Origin: Bacteroidia bacterium
Lineage (GTDB): Bacteria > Bacteroidota > Bacteroidia > SXHM01
Direction: 5' to 3'
Length of the DNA stretch: 64,000 nt
Assembly: GCA_022072225.1 (NCBI GenBank)
Contig: JAJVIC010000002.1
Coordinates: forward strand, 203,876-267,875
Below, piece by piece: positions 1 to 9,208 of the stretch (position 1 is the first letter of the stretch; each line of letters begins with the position of its first letter). The notes beneath the pieces were generated by a model, which worked only from the letters and a program-made list of their open reading frames with translations, did not search any database and was not told where the DNA came from. Made by a program: the position numbers and the translations under genes.

Positions 1-2154
1 GCTGCTTCCAACACTTCTTATCTGTGGAGCAACAATGCAACTACACAAGCTATTACCGTGAATGCTTCAGGTGTTTACAGCGTTACCGTTACCGATGGAA
101 ACGGTTGCACTGCAACATCAACACAAACTACCGTTACTGTTAACTCCGCTCCTGTTGCCAACTTTGTAGCACAGGCGTTTCAGTTGCTGGTAAACTTTAC
201 CAACACTTCAACCGGAAACGGAAATACCTACACATGGGATTTTGGTGACGGAAGCAATGCTACCACCACCAATGCAACCCACAACTATGCAAATAGCGGT
301 TATTACGATGTAGTGCTGACTGCTACCAACTCGTGCGGTACCAACAGCAACACACAATCCGTAAACATCAGTGACGAAGCAATAACCGTTACCGGAAACA
401 TTACCACCAACACTACCTGGTACAATACCAATGAGTATCTGCTGAGCGGATTTGTTTATGTGAAAGACGGAGTAACTCTTACCATTCAACCCGGAACATT
501 AATTAAAGGCGAAAAATCAACAAAAGGAACCCTGATTATTGAGCGTGGCGGAAAACTGATTGCCAACGGAACACTAAACCAGCCAATCGTTTTCACTTCT
601 AACGAACCTGCCGGCAGCCGTAACTATGGCGACTGGGGCGGTATCATCATCTGCGGAAGAGCAGCAGTGAACCTGCCCGGTGGCGAAGGTGTTATTGAAG
701 GGGGAACAGGTGCGTCATTTGGCGGAGGTCTTTCTCCTGATAATGCAGACAACTCAGGTTCTCTGAAATACGTGCGTATTGAATTCCCAGGAGTTCCTTT
801 CCAACCAAACCAGGAAATCAACGGTCTTACACTGGGTGGTGTTGGTAGCGGAACTACCATTGAAAACATCCAGGTTTCGTATTGCGGTGACGACTCGTAT
901 GAAATGTTTGGCGGAAACGTTGACATGAAAAAATTAATTGCACTTCGCGGTTGGGATGATGATTTTGATACCGATAACGGTTTCAGCGGAAAACTGCAAT
1001 ACGGTGTATCTATCCGTGATGCGGCTATAGCTGACCAAAGCGGTTCAAATGGTTTTGAAAGCGATAACGATGCAAGCGGAACAACTGCTACTCCTCAAAC
1101 ACATCCTATCTTCTCTAACTTCAGTATCTATGGTCCGCTGCTGGATGCAAACACTACTGTGAACAGCAACTACAAACGTGCTTTGCACCTGCGCAGAAAT
1201 ACTGCAACATCTGTTTACAACTCTGTATTTGCAGGTTACCCTGTAGGTCTGTTAATTGATGCTGCAACAACCGAAGGTAATGCAACCAATGGTTTATTGC
1301 AATTCCGTAACAACGTGATATCAGGTTGTACCGATCCGGGTGCAGTAGCCGGTTCAAGCTCATGGGATGTTGATGGTTTCATTGCAACCAATGGCTGGAA
1401 CAACACAGTTCTTACTGACAATGCCAATCTTTTAGTTGATTATCCTACCAATGATTTAACCGGTCCGGTATTATTGCCGCAATCAGGTTCGCCACTTTTG
1501 AGTGGTGCTGATTTTACCAACAGCAATCTTCAGGATGCTTTCTTTGAAGATGTAACATTTAAAGGAGCGTTCGGAACAACAGACTGGACAGCATGCTGGG
1601 CTAACTGGGATCCGCAAAACACTGTTTATACCGGAACTATTTTCTTAGCAGGCGCAACAGCTGATTTCAGCGCGGCTACCACAAACTTTAATACCACATT
1701 TACTAATGTGTCAACCGATGCAGACTCTTATTTGTGGAATTTTGGTGACGGAGCAACTTCAACACAGGAAGATCCTGCACACACGTATGCAGCTTCGGGT
1801 GCTTATGTTGTAACGCTTATTGCCTACAGCGCTTGCGGAAACGATACACTGACAGAAACCATTAATGTAACTGTTGGTATAGAAGACCATACCCCTGCAA
1901 TTTCAAATGTGTTGGCTTTCCCTAACCCGTTCTCTACCGAAACTACCATTCAGGTAACGCTGAATGAGCGCACCAACATGAATGTTGCTGTGTTTAATAT
2001 GGAAGGTAAGCTGGTTGCTAATCTTTACAACGGCAAAGCAACAGATGGTGTTCACACACTTAAATTCAATGCAGAAGGTCAGCCAACAGGATTGTACTTT
2101 GCACGCATTGTAACTGATAAATCTACACGCACTGTTAAATTAGTAGTGAGATAA
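1..2154 (+). CDS. T9SS-sorted surface protein with PKD domains (5' end outside window)
   Basis: The reading frame is open from the first base, so the true start lies upstream; about 717 codons are visible. Two PKD-type modules show the WDFGDG/WNFGDG core near visible residues 79 and 580. Between them lies a long Gly/Asn/Thr-rich region that looks like a beta-helix surface domain. The last ~80 residues (FPNPF motif, then a strand-rich domain ending in KLVVR) are a type A T9SS sorting domain. The protein is therefore probably secreted through the type IX system and attached to the surface or released. The substrate is unknown. A terminator hairpin follows about 20 bases after the stop codon. 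Family assignment is firm for PKD and the sorting tail; the middle region is unassigned. Confidence 0.85.
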   Translation, partial: AASNTSYLWSNNATTQAITVNASGVYSVTVTDGNGCTATSTQTTVTVNSAPVANFVAQAFQLLVNFTNTSTGNGNTYTWDFGDGSNATTTNATHNYANSGYYDVVLTATNSCGTNSNTQSVNISDEAITVTGNITTNTTWYNTNEYLLSGFVYVKDGVTLTIQPGTLIKGEKSTKGTLIIERGGKLIANGTLNQPIVFTSNEPAGSRNYGDWGGIIICGRAAVNLPGGEGVIEGGTGASFGGGLSPDNADNSGSLKYVRIEFPGVPFQPNQEINGLTLGGVGSGTTIENIQVSYCGDDSYEMFGGNVDMKKLIALRGWDDDFDTDNGFSGKLQYGVSIRDAAIADQSGSNGFESDNDASGTTATPQTHPIFSNFSIYGPLLDANTTVNSNYKRALHLRRNTATSVYNSVFAGYPVGLLIDAATTEGNATNGLLQFRNNVISGCTDPGAVAGSSSWDVDGFIATNGWNNTVLTDNANLLVDYPTNDLTGPVLLPQSGSPLLSGADFTNSNLQDAFFEDVTFKGAFGTTDWTACWANWDPQNTVYTGTIFLAGATADFSAATTNFNTTFTNVSTDADSYLWNFGDGATSTQEDPAHTYAASGAYVVTLIAYSACGNDTLTETINVTVGIEDHTPAISNVLAFPNPFSTETTIQVTLNERTNMNVAVFNMEGKLVANLYNGKATDGVHTLKFNAEGQPTGLYFARIVTDKSTRTVKLVVR

Positions 2155-2173
2155 ATCTGTTAAAATCTAAAGC

Positions 2174-2209
2174 AAAAAGCCCTCTTGCAGCAATGTAAGT
2201 GGGCTTTTT
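2174..2209 (+). terminator. Rho-independent terminator
   Basis: Nine-base perfect arms (AAAAAGCCC at 2174-2182 and GGGCTTTTT at 2201-2209) close 20 bases after the stop codon of the upstream surface protein. The T-run is part of the right arm and more T follows. Confidence 0.8.
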
Positions 2210-2282
2210 GATTTTTTAATACTTAACTGAAAATTAACAACGTGTTAGTATTCAGTTCTTATTACAATCGGAATTTTACGGC

Positions 2283-2750
2283 ATGAAATACATGGTTTTA
2301 TTATTCATAGTAATTGTTGGACTTGGCTTCAAAAATGAAACGAACAGATTGCTGTGTAAATCAACTGCCTTTACTAAAACTGCTGAGTATACTGAGGGCC
2401 TTCCGGGGATAATAGTCATAAATGATTTTGCGACTAAGAACTCAAAACAAGTAAACGAATTCGGTAATGCCGAAGATTGGTTGCAGCTACACAATACTAC
2501 AGGTGATACGCTTCAACTGGAGCTGGGTAAGTGGTTTTTAACGGATGACATTAATGGCAATCCTCAGAAATTTGAACTTCCTGAAATTACCATTGCCCCA
2601 CATGGAAATCTTATTATCTGGTGCGATAAAATGGATACTGTGGAAGATGCTATTCACACGAACTTCAGAATTGCGTCTTCAGGTGAGAAAATAGGATTGT
2701 TTTATTATACCGGGAATGAATATACAAATGTAGCTGTCTGTTCTAATTGA
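2283..2750 (+). CDS. Small secreted lamin-tail-domain (LTD) protein
   Basis: 155 residues. The N-terminus is hydrophobic (residues 3-15) and reads as a weak signal peptide. Residues ~43-145 have the LTD pattern: INDF, an acidic EDWLQLHN strand, GKWFLTDD, a hydrophobic IIIW-like strand followed by CD, then a 'FRIASSGEKIGLF' strand. LTD domains in bacterial secreted proteins are usually one module of large enzymes or surface proteins; here the domain is nearly the whole protein. There is no T9SS tail. It lies 10 bases upstream of the phosphoesterase gene and may be co-transcribed with it. Function unknown. Confidence 0.7.
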   Translation: MKYMVLLFIVIVGLGFKNETNRLLCKSTAFTKTAEYTEGLPGIIVINDFATKNSKQVNEFGNAEDWLQLHNTTGDTLQLELGKWFLTDDINGNPQKFELPEITIAPHGNLIIWCDKMDTVEDAIHTNFRIASSGEKIGLFYYTGNEYTNVAVCSN

Positions 2751-2760
2751 ACTAAAAATA

Positions 2761-3693
2761 ATGAACATGGAAACAAAAATTCCAAAACGTAAAGTAGAGC
2801 TCGCAGTTATCTCCGATGTACACCTGGGAACTTACGGCTGCCATGCTGCCGAACTGGTAAAATACCTTAAAAGCATAAAGCCTGAAACACTTGTTCTGAA
2901 TGGCGACATTATAGACATCTGGCAATTCAGCAAAAGCTATTTTCCGAAAGAGCATATGCAGGTGATTAAACAAATCACGGGCATGATTGCTAAAGGTGTC
3001 AAGGTGTATTACGTTACCGGAAACCATGACGAAATGATGCGCAAGTTTGTGGGTTTTGAATTGGGTTCTTTTAAAATCGTCAATAAAATCGTTCTCAATT
3101 TAGAAGCAGGACGCGCATGGATTTTTCACGGTGATGTGTTTGATGTAACCATGAAACACACCAAATGGGTAGCTAAATTGGGTGGACACGGTTACGATTT
3201 ACTGATTGTGTTCAACCGCTTTATTAATCGCATTCTTGAAAAAACAGGAAGAGAAAAAATATCGCTTTCCAAGAAAATCAAAGACAGTGTGAAAGGAGCG
3301 GTGAAACACGCCAATAACTTTGAACTTACTGCTGCCGAAATAGGTATTTCAAATGAATACAACTATGTGGTGTGCGGACATATTCATAAACCGGAAATCC
3401 GCGACATAAGAACCGAAAAGGGAAATATAACCTACCTCAATTCGGGCGACTGGGTTGAGAACCTTACGGCTCTGGAATATAACAACAACGCGTGGAGTAT
3501 TTATCATTACAATGATGATAAGCTGGCTCAGAACACAAAGCATGATGATGAGCATAAGGAAGAACTTACCACTACCGAACTCTATGCAAATCTGTTGCAG
3601 GAATTTCTTCCGCTCAATTACCACGCAAAAAAGAAATCACCACCCGAACCAATCGGAAAACCAGGTAAAAAACTTTTCTTCGGATTATTCTAA
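2761..3693 (+). CDS. LpxH-like calcineurin-type phosphoesterase
   Basis: 310 residues. All metallophosphoesterase motifs are present: DVH at 19-21, NGD at 47-49, GNHD at 87-90, HGD at 123-125 and GHIH at 206-209. The length and C-terminal basic tail match the large UDP-2,3-diacylglucosamine diphosphatase family (LpxH/LpxH2-like) found in Bacteroidota, which hydrolyses a lipid A precursor at the inner membrane. Substrate is inferred from family only. Two start codons are possible (2761 and 2767). The stop codon abuts the ATG of the following glycosyltransferase, so the two are likely one transcript. Confidence 0.8.
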   Translation: MNMETKIPKRKVELAVISDVHLGTYGCHAAELVKYLKSIKPETLVLNGDIIDIWQFSKSYFPKEHMQVIKQITGMIAKGVKVYYVTGNHDEMMRKFVGFELGSFKIVNKIVLNLEAGRAWIFHGDVFDVTMKHTKWVAKLGGHGYDLLIVFNRFINRILEKTGREKISLSKKIKDSVKGAVKHANNFELTAAEIGISNEYNYVVCGHIHKPEIRDIRTEKGNITYLNSGDWVENLTALEYNNNAWSIYHYNDDKLAQNTKHDDEHKEELTTTELYANLLQEFLPLNYHAKKKSPPEPIGKPGKKLFFGLF

Positions 3694-4718
3694 ATGACAA
3701 AAATCCTTTACGCAATTCAGGGAACAGGTAACGGGCACATCAGCAGAGCCATTGAAATAATCCCCGAATTGCAGAAAAGGGCAGAGGTGGATATTCTCAT
3801 CAGCGGCTTCTCCTCCGATATTGAATTGCCTTTTGAAGTTAGATATAAATTCAAGGGATTAAGTTTTGTTTTCGGTAAAAAAGGTGGCATCAATTATTTT
3901 CAGACCTGGAATAAAAACCGTTTGCGCAGGTTTTATAAAGAAGTAAAAGCGTTGCCAGTAAATGAATACGACCTCGTTATCAGCGATTTTGAACCTGTTT
4001 CGTCATGGGCATGTTTCCTTGCCGAAAAAACCTGTATCGGACTGAGCAACCAGGCTGCGGTGCTTGCTCCCAATGCACCGCGGGCAGAAGATGACGATAA
4101 ACTCGGGCGATTGGTTTTAAACTATTATGCTCCGGTTACTGCCGCTTACGGCTTTCATTTTCAGCGTTACAACAGCAGCATTTATACTCCAATTATCCGC
4201 AAAGAAATCAGAAGATTAAAAACAAAAGATGACGGACACTATACTGTTTACCTTCCGGCATATTCCGATTCTAAAATCATAAAGCGCCTCGGTTATTTTA
4301 AGGATATACGCTGGGAAGTTTTTTCTAAAAATGCCGAGAAAGCGTATGTGAAAAACAACATTCTTATTCGTCCTATTGAGAGTAAATCGTTTATGGACAG
4401 TCTCGCAACCTGCAGCGGAATACTTTGTGGTGCCGGTTTTGCCACACCCAGTAGGCACTTTATCTGAAAAAGAAATTGATGGTTATTCCCATGAAAAGCC
4501 AGTATGAACAGCAATGTAATGCAGAGGCATTACAGCAACTGGGAGTTGCTGTAATGAAATCGTTGAAAAAGAAACATCGCCCGGTACTGCAGGAGTGGTT
4601 ATCATCATCTAAAATTTCAACCGTAAATTATCCTGATAATATCTCACAAATTATTGATGAGATTTTCCGAAATCACCTCAGTCTTACCCGCGTAAGAAAA
4701 ATAGCCAAGGCAGCGTAG
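3694..4718 (+). pseudogene. Glycosyltransferase (TIGR00661/GT-B type) broken by a one-base deletion
   Basis: The first frame (3694-4467) begins with the GTGNGHISRA nucleotide-sugar-transferase motif typical of the MJ1255/TIGR00661-like family and ends abruptly after GAGFATPSRHFI. A second frame (from about 4452 to 4718) continues the family pattern with ALYLKKKLMVIPMK and YEQQCNA. Adding one G after position ~4451 turns AGTAGG into AGT-GAG-G and joins the two frames into one protein of about 341 residues with a normal GAGFxTPSEALYL junction. This is either a true inactivating mutation or an assembly error. Both halves keep normal coding character, so any mutation is recent. The product would be an inner-membrane or cytosolic glycosyltransferase of unknown acceptor. 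Confidence 0.8.
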
Positions 4719-4786
4719 GTTCTCTGCTACTTCTTGAATAATTTAACAGGGCATATGTATGCCCAGTATTCCTTTTCGTTAATTCG

Positions 4787-4853
4787 TTAACAATGACTTA
4801 ACATTAAGTTAAACTGTTCGTAATTTTTGAATGGCTTGTATAGCGGACTTTTG
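4787..4853 (+). promoter_or_regulatory. Pho-box-like direct repeats plus -7 element upstream of the phosphate porin
   Basis: Seven-base words TTAACAA (4787), TTAACAT (4798), TTAAACT (4809) and GTAATTT (4820) start exactly 11 bases apart. The last word ends 19 bases before GACTTTTG (4846-4853), a one-mismatch copy of the Bacteroidota -7 box TAnnTTTG, so it occupies the -33 position. An 11-base period with TTAACA cores is the layout of Pho boxes in other phyla. The gene downstream is a phosphate-selective porin. Regulation by a PhoB-like protein is inference. Confidence 0.6.
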
Positions 4854-4900
4854 CCACACTTTAATTAAAAAGGTAACATATACATAACATAAAGATTACA

Positions 4901-6112
4901 ATGAATAAACAATTGCTTTACATTTTGGTAATGTTTGCTGTTGCGCAAAATGCATACGGTTTCACATCGGCAGACAGTGTAAAAAAGGAAGAACCTAAAA
5001 AAAAGTGGTACGAAATTCTTTCTATCAGGGGTTATACACAGGTGCGTTATAATCGCCTGCTTGAAACCAATAAAAATGTTAAATGTGAACAATGCGATAA
5101 ATCTATTGGTGATGGAGGAGGTTTTTTTATAAGGCGCGCCCGCCTCGTTTTTTCAGGCTATGTTCATGAAAAAGTTTACATTTATATACAACCTGATTTT
5201 GCTTCGGCTCCATTGAGTACTCAAATGAATTTTCTTCAGATTCGTGATGCATATGTAGATGTTGCAATAGATAATAAAAAAGAATTTCGTTTTAGAATAG
5301 GTCAAAGTAAAGTGCCTTATGGTTTTGATAACTTGCAGAGTAGCCAGAACCGTCTTGCTTTTGATCGTAGCGATGCAATTAATTCAGGAACAGCTAACGA
5401 GCGTGATATTGGTGTTAATTTCTTCTGGGCACCTTTAACAATTCGGGAACGTTTTAAGAAATTAGTTGAAGACGGCTTAAAAGGATCGGGTGACTATGGA
5501 GTAATTGCTGTTGGGTTGTACAATGGCCAAACTGCAAATAAGCCTGAATTAAATAATCGTCCACATGTTGTTGGAAGGATTTCATATCCGTTTATGTTCA
5601 AAAACGGACAATTTCTTGAAGCCGGATTTTCAGGCTACTATGGTGAGTATACTATCCCGGCAGATCAACGTAACGCTGGTACTCTGGGCAATAGTAAATT
5701 TCTTGATAAGCGAGTAGCTGCAAGTATTATTTTGTATCCTCAGCCTTTTGGCTTTCAGGCTGAATATACAATAGGATACGGACCAAGATTTAATTCATTT
5801 ACATCGACCATTGAAGGAGATAAATCATTAAATGGAGGATATGCACAAATTATGTACATGATAAAAGCAGGAAAACAAATTATAACGCCTTATTTACGTT
5901 CTCAATATTTTGATGGTGGTAAAAAACACGAAATGGATGCACGTTCTTATGTTGTTCGTGAGCATGAGTTTGGAATTGAATGGCAACCGTGGAAATACAT
6001 TGAATTAACAGCGGCTTACACAATTTCTGATCGTACGTTTGAAGACCAGAAAAAACCTGATAATAATCAGAAAGGAAATTTTTTAAGACTGCAATTGCAG
6101 TTTAATTATTAA
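4901..6112 (+). CDS. Phosphate-selective porin O/P family
   Basis: 403 residues with a signal peptide (residues 1-20, cleavage near AYG-F). From about residue 40 the sequence follows the Porin_O_P (OprO/OprP) pattern: RGYTQVRY, RRARLVFSG, the QIRDAYVD strand and the FRIGQSKVPYGFDNLQ segment. It ends in LQLQFNY, a C-terminal aromatic typical of outer-membrane barrels. It should form an anion/phosphate-selective channel in the outer membrane. The next genes encode a PhoU-like protein, a Pit transporter and a PhoR-like kinase, which supports the phosphate assignment. A short Cys pair near residues 67-70 (CEQC) is unusual for the family. Confidence 0.9.
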   Translation: MNKQLLYILVMFAVAQNAYGFTSADSVKKEEPKKKWYEILSIRGYTQVRYNRLLETNKNVKCEQCDKSIGDGGGFFIRRARLVFSGYVHEKVYIYIQPDFASAPLSTQMNFLQIRDAYVDVAIDNKKEFRFRIGQSKVPYGFDNLQSSQNRLAFDRSDAINSGTANERDIGVNFFWAPLTIRERFKKLVEDGLKGSGDYGVIAVGLYNGQTANKPELNNRPHVVGRISYPFMFKNGQFLEAGFSGYYGEYTIPADQRNAGTLGNSKFLDKRVAASIILYPQPFGFQAEYTIGYGPRFNSFTSTIEGDKSLNGGYAQIMYMIKAGKQIITPYLRSQYFDGGKKHEMDARSYVVREHEFGIEWQPWKYIELTAAYTISDRTFEDQKKPDNNQKGNFLRLQLQFNY

Positions 6113-6127
6113 TATTAATTGTAAGAA

Positions 6128-6172
6128 TTAACATTGCCGTAACATGGGTAATAAGTATTATATCTTCATTTG
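6128..6172 (+). promoter_or_regulatory. Second Pho-box-like element upstream of DUF47/Pit
   Basis: TTAACAT (6128-6134) and GTAACAT (6139-6145) are 11 bases apart. The second word ends exactly 19 bases before TTCATTTG (6165-6172), a one-mismatch -7 box. The spacing equals that of the element upstream of the porin. There is no separate TTTG -33 box, as expected for an activator-dependent promoter. Confidence 0.6.
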
Positions 6173-6198
6173 CAGCGAAAATCAACAACAATAAAACA

Positions 6199-6840
6199 AT
6201 GGCAAACCTTCTTCAATTTTTTATTCCGCAAGACAAAAAATTCTTCCCGCTTTTTGAAAAAGCTACCGATAATCTATTGGCAATTTCAAAAGTGCTGGTA
6301 GAAATGGTAAACGCCTCATCTCTGGAAAAAAGAAAAGAACTTATCAGAGAAATAGAAAAACTTGAGCACGTTGGCGATGCGGCAACCCACGAGATTTTTC
6401 ACGAACTCAGCGCAAATTTTATTACGCCATTTGACCGTGAAGATATTCATGCCCTTGTAACTTCAATTGACGATGTAGTTGATTTTATTCACGGTTCGGC
6501 AAAACGAATTGAATTGTATGGTGTAACAGAAATGCCCACAGCCTTTATCAAACTTTCAGAACTTATTCTGCAGGGTTCAGAGCAATTGCAGATTGCGGTT
6601 TCAGGATTAAAGGATATAAAGAAATCAGGAAAAATACGAGAAGCCTGTGTTAAAATAAACAGCATAGAAAATCATGCCGATGATATTTTTGATATGACCA
6701 TAGCCCGCCTTTTTGAAGAAGAAACCAATGCTATCAACATTATCAAGCACAAAGAAATTCTGTATGCTTTGGAAGAAGCAACCGACAAGTGTGAAGATGC
6801 GGCCAACGCTATTGAAAGTATTCTGATTAAATACTCATAA
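6199..6840 (+). CDS. DUF47 PhoU-like phosphate transport accessory protein
   Basis: 213 residues, all helical, matching the PhoU-related DUF47 family that is almost always found next to Pit transporters. Acidic clusters (FDREDIHAL, ETEKC-like 'EEATDKCEDAANAIE' near 195) resemble the metal-binding E/DxxxD motifs of PhoU. It is cytoplasmic and is thought to modulate Pit or phosphate signalling. The stop codon is 9 bases before the Pit start codon, so the genes form an operon, probably driven by the Pho-box-like promoter at 6128-6172. Confidence 0.9.
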   Translation: MANLLQFFIPQDKKFFPLFEKATDNLLAISKVLVEMVNASSLEKRKELIREIEKLEHVGDAATHEIFHELSANFITPFDREDIHALVTSIDDVVDFIHGSAKRIELYGVTEMPTAFIKLSELILQGSEQLQIAVSGLKDIKKSGKIREACVKINSIENHADDIFDMTIARLFEEETNAINIIKHKEILYALEEATDKCEDAANAIESILIKYS

Positions 6841-6849
6841 GAAATACAC

Positions 6850-8148
6850 ATGACCATTCTTCTTATCGTCATTTTTCTTGCTCTTGCTTTTGACTACATC
6901 AATGGTTTTCACGATGCGGCAAACTCAATTGCTACGGTAGTTTCTACCAAGGTGCTTTCACCGTTTCAGGCAGTAGCATGGGCTGCTTTTTTTAATGCAA
7001 TTGTATTGTTTCTGTGTCAGCATAACTTGCTTGGATTTGAGTTTAAGGTTGCGGATACAGTTGCAAAAATTGTAAAAACAGATGCCATAACCATGACTGT
7101 AATTCTTTCGGGTCTTATTGCAGCTATAGCATGGAATTTGTTGACATGGTGGTTTGGTATTCCATCCAGTTCCTCACATACATTAATGGGAGGATTTGCG
7201 GGAGCAGCTATAGCAAAAGCAGGCTTTGGAGTTCTTGCTGACATGACTAAGATTTATATGACGCTGGCATTTATTTTTCTTGCTCCGATAGTTGGTATGA
7301 TACTGGCGTACTTCATTACTGCACTTATTATGAATTTGTTTCGCAAGAGCAGCCATGCAAAATCGGATAAGTGGTTTAAACGGTTGCAACTGGTTTCGTC
7401 AGCTGCATTCAGTCTCGGACATGGAGCAAATGACGCGCAGAAAGTTATGGGAATCATTGCAGCGGCTATGTTGGTTTTTGCTAACACAGCTCCCAAAGAT
7501 GAATATGATAAGCACGAATGGACACACGTAAAAACAGCTTACAAGATAGACACAGCTTATTATGCTGTAGACTCTGCAAAGTTTGTAATGTCAAATATTG
7601 ACGGGAAAGAAGTAATGATGGCAGAGAAAAACAATTTTGTAAAAAAAGGAAAGGCAAAAAAGAAGAATTGGATAGCAGTAAAGGCTGCTGATCTTTCAAC
7701 CCTATCGCAGGAAGGAAAGGAGTTTTGCGTTGCTCCTAAGGAAGCATTTGTATCAGTAAGCGAACTGAAACCTAAAAAAGATATTGCAGAAATTCCACAT
7801 TGGGTTCAGTATGCCTGCTTTTTTGCTATCGGACTTGGTACATTATCAGGAGGTTGGAGAATTATTAAAACAATGGGCACACGCATCACAAAGGTAACTC
7901 CCCTCGAAGGTGTTGCCGCAGAAACAGCAGGTGCTACTACACTTTACCTCACTCAGTTTTTTGGAATTCCGGTAAGCACAACTCACACTATTACAGGTTC
8001 TATTGTAGGTGTAGGAATAACTAAACGTATTTCGGCCGTGCGTTGGGGCGTTACTGTTAACCTGCTTTGGGCATGGATATTAACCATACCGGTATCCGGT
8101 GCATTAGCTGCTTTGGTTTACTACCTGCTTAATCCCATAATCGGGTAG
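6850..8148 (+). CDS. Inorganic phosphate transporter, Pit family
   Basis: 432 residues with the duplicated PHO4/Pit signature: INGFHDAANSIATVVSTK near the N-terminus and HGANDAQKVMG near residue 195-205. About ten hydrophobic segments are visible. A hydrophilic stretch of roughly 95 residues (about 215-310, rich in Lys) separates the halves, longer than in many bacterial Pit proteins. Pit proteins import phosphate, usually as a neutral metal phosphate, by proton symport in the inner membrane. Operon with the DUF47 gene upstream; the PhoR-like kinase gene begins 40 bases downstream. Confidence 0.92.
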   Translation: MTILLIVIFLALAFDYINGFHDAANSIATVVSTKVLSPFQAVAWAAFFNAIVLFLCQHNLLGFEFKVADTVAKIVKTDAITMTVILSGLIAAIAWNLLTWWFGIPSSSSHTLMGGFAGAAIAKAGFGVLADMTKIYMTLAFIFLAPIVGMILAYFITALIMNLFRKSSHAKSDKWFKRLQLVSSAAFSLGHGANDAQKVMGIIAAAMLVFANTAPKDEYDKHEWTHVKTAYKIDTAYYAVDSAKFVMSNIDGKEVMMAEKNNFVKKGKAKKKNWIAVKAADLSTLSQEGKEFCVAPKEAFVSVSELKPKKDIAEIPHWVQYACFFAIGLGTLSGGWRIIKTMGTRITKVTPLEGVAAETAGATTLYLTQFFGIPVSTTHTITGSIVGVGITKRISAVRWGVTVNLLWAWILTIPVSGALAALVYYLLNPIIG

Positions 8149-8188
8149 TCCTTAGATTTTCATAAGTTAGCACCCTGAAAATTCTAAA

Positions 8189-9208
8189 TTGGTTTTGAAA
8201 AAATCAGTACAGTATTCTTTTGGTATTGCTTTTCTTTCATCTGCATTTGTTAGCCTGTTTATCTACTTCTCAGGCGACTATGTTAATGTAGGTTCGCTCA
8301 GCTACAGCTTGGCTGCACTTGTTTTTTTGATGGTACTCATTCCGTCATTTCTTGTTCTTGAGTTTCTTGTTTTTAAAAAAATAAGAAAGATATACCTCAT
8401 GTTTTCAGAAGGAAAAGTTTCGCTTAAAACCGATGAAATTGCTGAACTCGAAAAAAGTGCAGCGCATTGGATTGCTGAGCGGGGAAATGAAATTGAGCAA
8501 CTTAAAAAACATGAAACTTACCGGAAAGAATTTTTGGGTAATGTTTCGCATGAACTGAAGACACCTATTTTTAATATTCAGGGTTACATCTCTACATTGT
8601 TAGACGGAGGAATTGATGATCCAAAAATCAATCGCTCATTTCTGAGTAAAGCAGAAAAAAGTGTTGAGCGCATGATAACCATTGTTGATGACTTGCAGAG
8701 CATAAGTCAGCTTGAGCACGGTGTTATTGAATTGAATGAAGAAAGTTTTGATATTGTGGCTCTTTCAAAGGATGTGTTGGAATCACTTGAAATGCGTGCA
8801 AAAGAACGCAATATCAGTTTTGAAATTTTTAATGATGTAACTCAATCTGTAATGGTTACAGCCGATAAATTCAGGATACGGCAGGTGTTGGTAAACCTTG
8901 TTATGAATTCCGTACGTTATGGTAAGGATGGCGGTCTTACACAAATTCGGGTAAATGACATTGGCGATAAAGTTGTGATTGAAGTAACTGACAATGGAAT
9001 AGGTATTGCCAAGGAGCACCAGTCAAGGATTTTTGAACGTTTCTATCGTGCCGACAAAAGCCGTTCGCGCGAATTGGGCGGAACAGGTTTAGGACTTGCT
9101 ATTGTTAAACACATTATTGAGGCTCATAACCAAAAAATAAATGTGCTCAGCACAGAAGGTGCCGGTTCGGTATTTTCGTTTACGCTTAATAAGACAACAA
9201 GCGCTTAA
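8189..9208 (+). CDS. PhoR-like membrane sensor histidine kinase
   Basis: 339 residues from a TTG start; a second TTG at 8195 is equally possible and no ATG is available. Two hydrophobic segments (about 12-28 and 38-62) enclose a very short outer loop, so sensing may be through partner proteins. Then a linker, HisKA with FLGNVSHELKTP (His121), and HATPase_c with NLVMNS, DNGIGI and GGTGLGLAIVKH. This matches PhoR-type kinases, and the gene follows a phosphate uptake operon. No response regulator gene is in the window, which is unusual for a PhoR. It converges on yqgE with a 4-base overlap of the two stop codons (TTAA). Confidence 0.85.
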   Translation: MVLKKSVQYSFGIAFLSSAFVSLFIYFSGDYVNVGSLSYSLAALVFLMVLIPSFLVLEFLVFKKIRKIYLMFSEGKVSLKTDEIAELEKSAAHWIAERGNEIEQLKKHETYRKEFLGNVSHELKTPIFNIQGYISTLLDGGIDDPKINRSFLSKAEKSVERMITIVDDLQSISQLEHGVIELNEESFDIVALSKDVLESLEMRAKERNISFEIFNDVTQSVMVTADKFRIRQVLVNLVMNSVRYGKDGGLTQIRVNDIGDKVVIEVTDNGIGIAKEHQSRIFERFYRADKSRSRELGGTGLGLAIVKHIIEAHNQKINVLSTEGAGSVFSFTLNKTTSA

